From contig JAYSSF010000048.1 of NCBI GenBank assembly GCA_043720715.1, positions 1 to 6,199 of the forward strand: a stretch of 6,199 bases of DNA, given 5' to 3'. Shown in pieces: positions 5,469 through 6,199 of the stretch (position 1 is the stretch's first letter; every line of letters begins with the position of its first letter). The stretch comes from JAYSSF01 sp043720715 (GTDB lineage: Bacteria; Patescibacteriota; Gracilibacteria; Absconditabacterales; Absconditicoccaceae). The position numbers and the translations under genes were made by a program. Below the pieces are notes generated by a model, which saw only the letters and a list, made by a program, of their open reading frames with translations, was not told where the DNA came from and searched no databases.

Positions 5469-6032
5469 TTACCAGACATACTGCCAAAAGACAGTTGGCT
5501 GGAATTGTTTTTGCTCCATTTCATATAGTGGAGCAACTATGATTTTAGAGTTTTTACTAACTTGGATACCGACCTGAGGGCCAGCTCCGTAGAACCTTTG
5601 GATTCTTAATCCTGGTTGTACTTTTTTATCAGTACGAGTCAGGATCTGAAGCGAATACCAATAGTTTTTGGGACTATCAGTGCCCTGCTCCAAGAACAAA
5701 GCTCCAAAGCTTTTACTCCCAATCCTTACCGCCGAAGCAGCAAATCTTGGTTTTGCAGTCGTCAACTCACCACCCACCGAAACCCCAAGTTTCAACTTGG
5801 AATTGACCTGATAGGTAGGACCAGCATATGCCTCTCCCCACTGGTTGGGAGTAAAGAGACCAAACATGGAAATACCCCACTTCGACTCTTTAAAATTCTT
5901 CGCCACAAAGATAGTACCAGTCGGCACAGCACTTTGCTTAGAAAATCTTGTATCTACTTGTGTCTGGACGAATACTTGCCCAAATGATACAGAAGGTACA
6001 AACATAGCTAATATTACAAATTTTTTTTTCAT
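5469..6032 (-). CDS. small exported protein with beta-barrel character, function unknown
   Basis: 187 aa starting MKKKFVILAMFVPSVSFGQ: a basic start, a hydrophobic core and a likely signal peptidase I site after SFG. The mature part alternates polar and hydrophobic residues with many Gly and aromatics (for example WGISMFGLF, WGEAYAGPTY, LKLGVSVGGEL) and ends FWQYVW. The C-terminal aromatic residue resembles the last strand of outer-membrane beta-barrels. I recognise no named family. It ends in TAA. None of its 16 glycines is UGA, unlike every other protein gene here. An in-frame ATG nine codons upstream (6059) is an alternative start; the MKKK start is preferred for its compact signal peptide. 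No Shine-Dalgarno is seen at either. A TATAAT lies upstream at 6099-6104. No strong terminator follows, only a GTCG-TTTT-CGAC hairpin and a nearby T run. Confidence 0.8.
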   Translation of the reverse strand: MKKKFVILAMFVPSVSFGQVFVQTQVDTRFSKQSAVPTGTIFVAKNFKESKWGISMFGLFTPNQWGEAYAGPTYQVNSKLKLGVSVGGELTTAKPRFAASAVRIGSKSFGALFLEQGTDSPKNYWYSLQILTRTDKKVQPGLRIQRFYGAGPQVGIQVSKNSKIIVAPLYEMEQKQFQPTVFWQYVW

Positions 6033-6059
6033 TTTTTTTGAGTAGTCGAGCACGACCAT

Positions 6060-6199
6060 TTTTATGTTTTTGAAATGTTCCCTACAATTAACAAATATAT
6101 TATAAGGGCTTAATGGTAAAAAAGGTGTGGCTATTCTACTCTAGAGTTAATCAAATACAGTATTAGTTTTAATTTCCTATCTTCCCTTAGTCCTCTATG
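6060..6199 (-). promoter_or_regulatory. upstream region of the exported-protein gene with a TATAAT box
   Basis: On the minus strand a perfect TATAAT lies at 6099-6104, about 40 nt before the nearer candidate ATG, but no good -35 hexamer sits 16-18 nt upstream. From the window edge one minus-strand frame is open for 22 codons and ends in TAG at 6131-6133. It could be the tail of an upstream gene or chance. Nothing else is seen. Confidence 0.35.

Noticed and set aside
5315..5542. 75-aa plus-strand ORF beginning with TTG
   Set aside because: Its TTG start is also the -35 box of the plus-strand promoter and its end overlaps the exported-protein gene antisense. No motif supports it.
5616..6045. 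Two plus-strand ORFs opposite the exported-protein gene
   Set aside because: They are shadows of the minus-strand frame, which has a signal peptide and a coherent composition.

Overview
The window comes from a bacterium that reads UGA as glycine (genetic code 25). This points to Absconditabacteria (SR1) or Gracilibacteria in the Patescibacteria/CPR. Under the standard code the minus strand looks like a row of short broken ORFs. Read with UGA as Gly it resolves into five intact genes, all leftward, whose conserved family motifs need glycine exactly where UGA falls. All five end in UAA or UAG. By hand count about 41 of 93 glycines in these genes are UGA. UGG is still used for Trp, so this is not the mycoplasma code.

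Layout from right to left, in the direction of transcription. 6060-6199: upstream DNA with a TATAAT box. 5469-6032: a small exported protein with beta-barrel character and no UGA codon at all. 5125-5468: a non-coding stretch with a nested inverted repeat and a good plus-strand promoter. 5048-5124: tRNA-Gly(GCC) with encoded CCA, followed by a terminator. 4817-5009: a degenerate copy of the tRNA 3' half plus terminator, separated from the real one by a GC-rich insert. 4428-4778: a YtxJ-type bacilliredoxin. 2941-4311: a FAD-dependent DAO/DadA-type oxidoreductase with its own promoter. 2545-2916: a second, closely related YtxJ, 24 nt after the oxidoreductase and followed by a terminator. 1598-2464: a dienelactone-hydrolase-fold lipoprotein with its own terminator. 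113-1510: an iron-sulfur photolyase of the FeS-BCP/PhrB type. 1-112: non-coding.

The five recoded genes share a redox and light/oxidative-damage theme: thiol-disulfide exchange, flavin oxidoreductase, alpha/beta hydrolase and flavin/Fe-S DNA repair. They look like separate small transcription units rather than one long operon; only the oxidoreductase and the downstream ytxJ are tightly linked. That they act together is inference from proximity.

The right-hand gene differs from the rest: none of its 16 glycines is UGA, although nearly half are in its neighbours. The change lies across a tRNA gene whose 3' half is duplicated, so acquisition at the tRNA, or a contig join, is worth checking.
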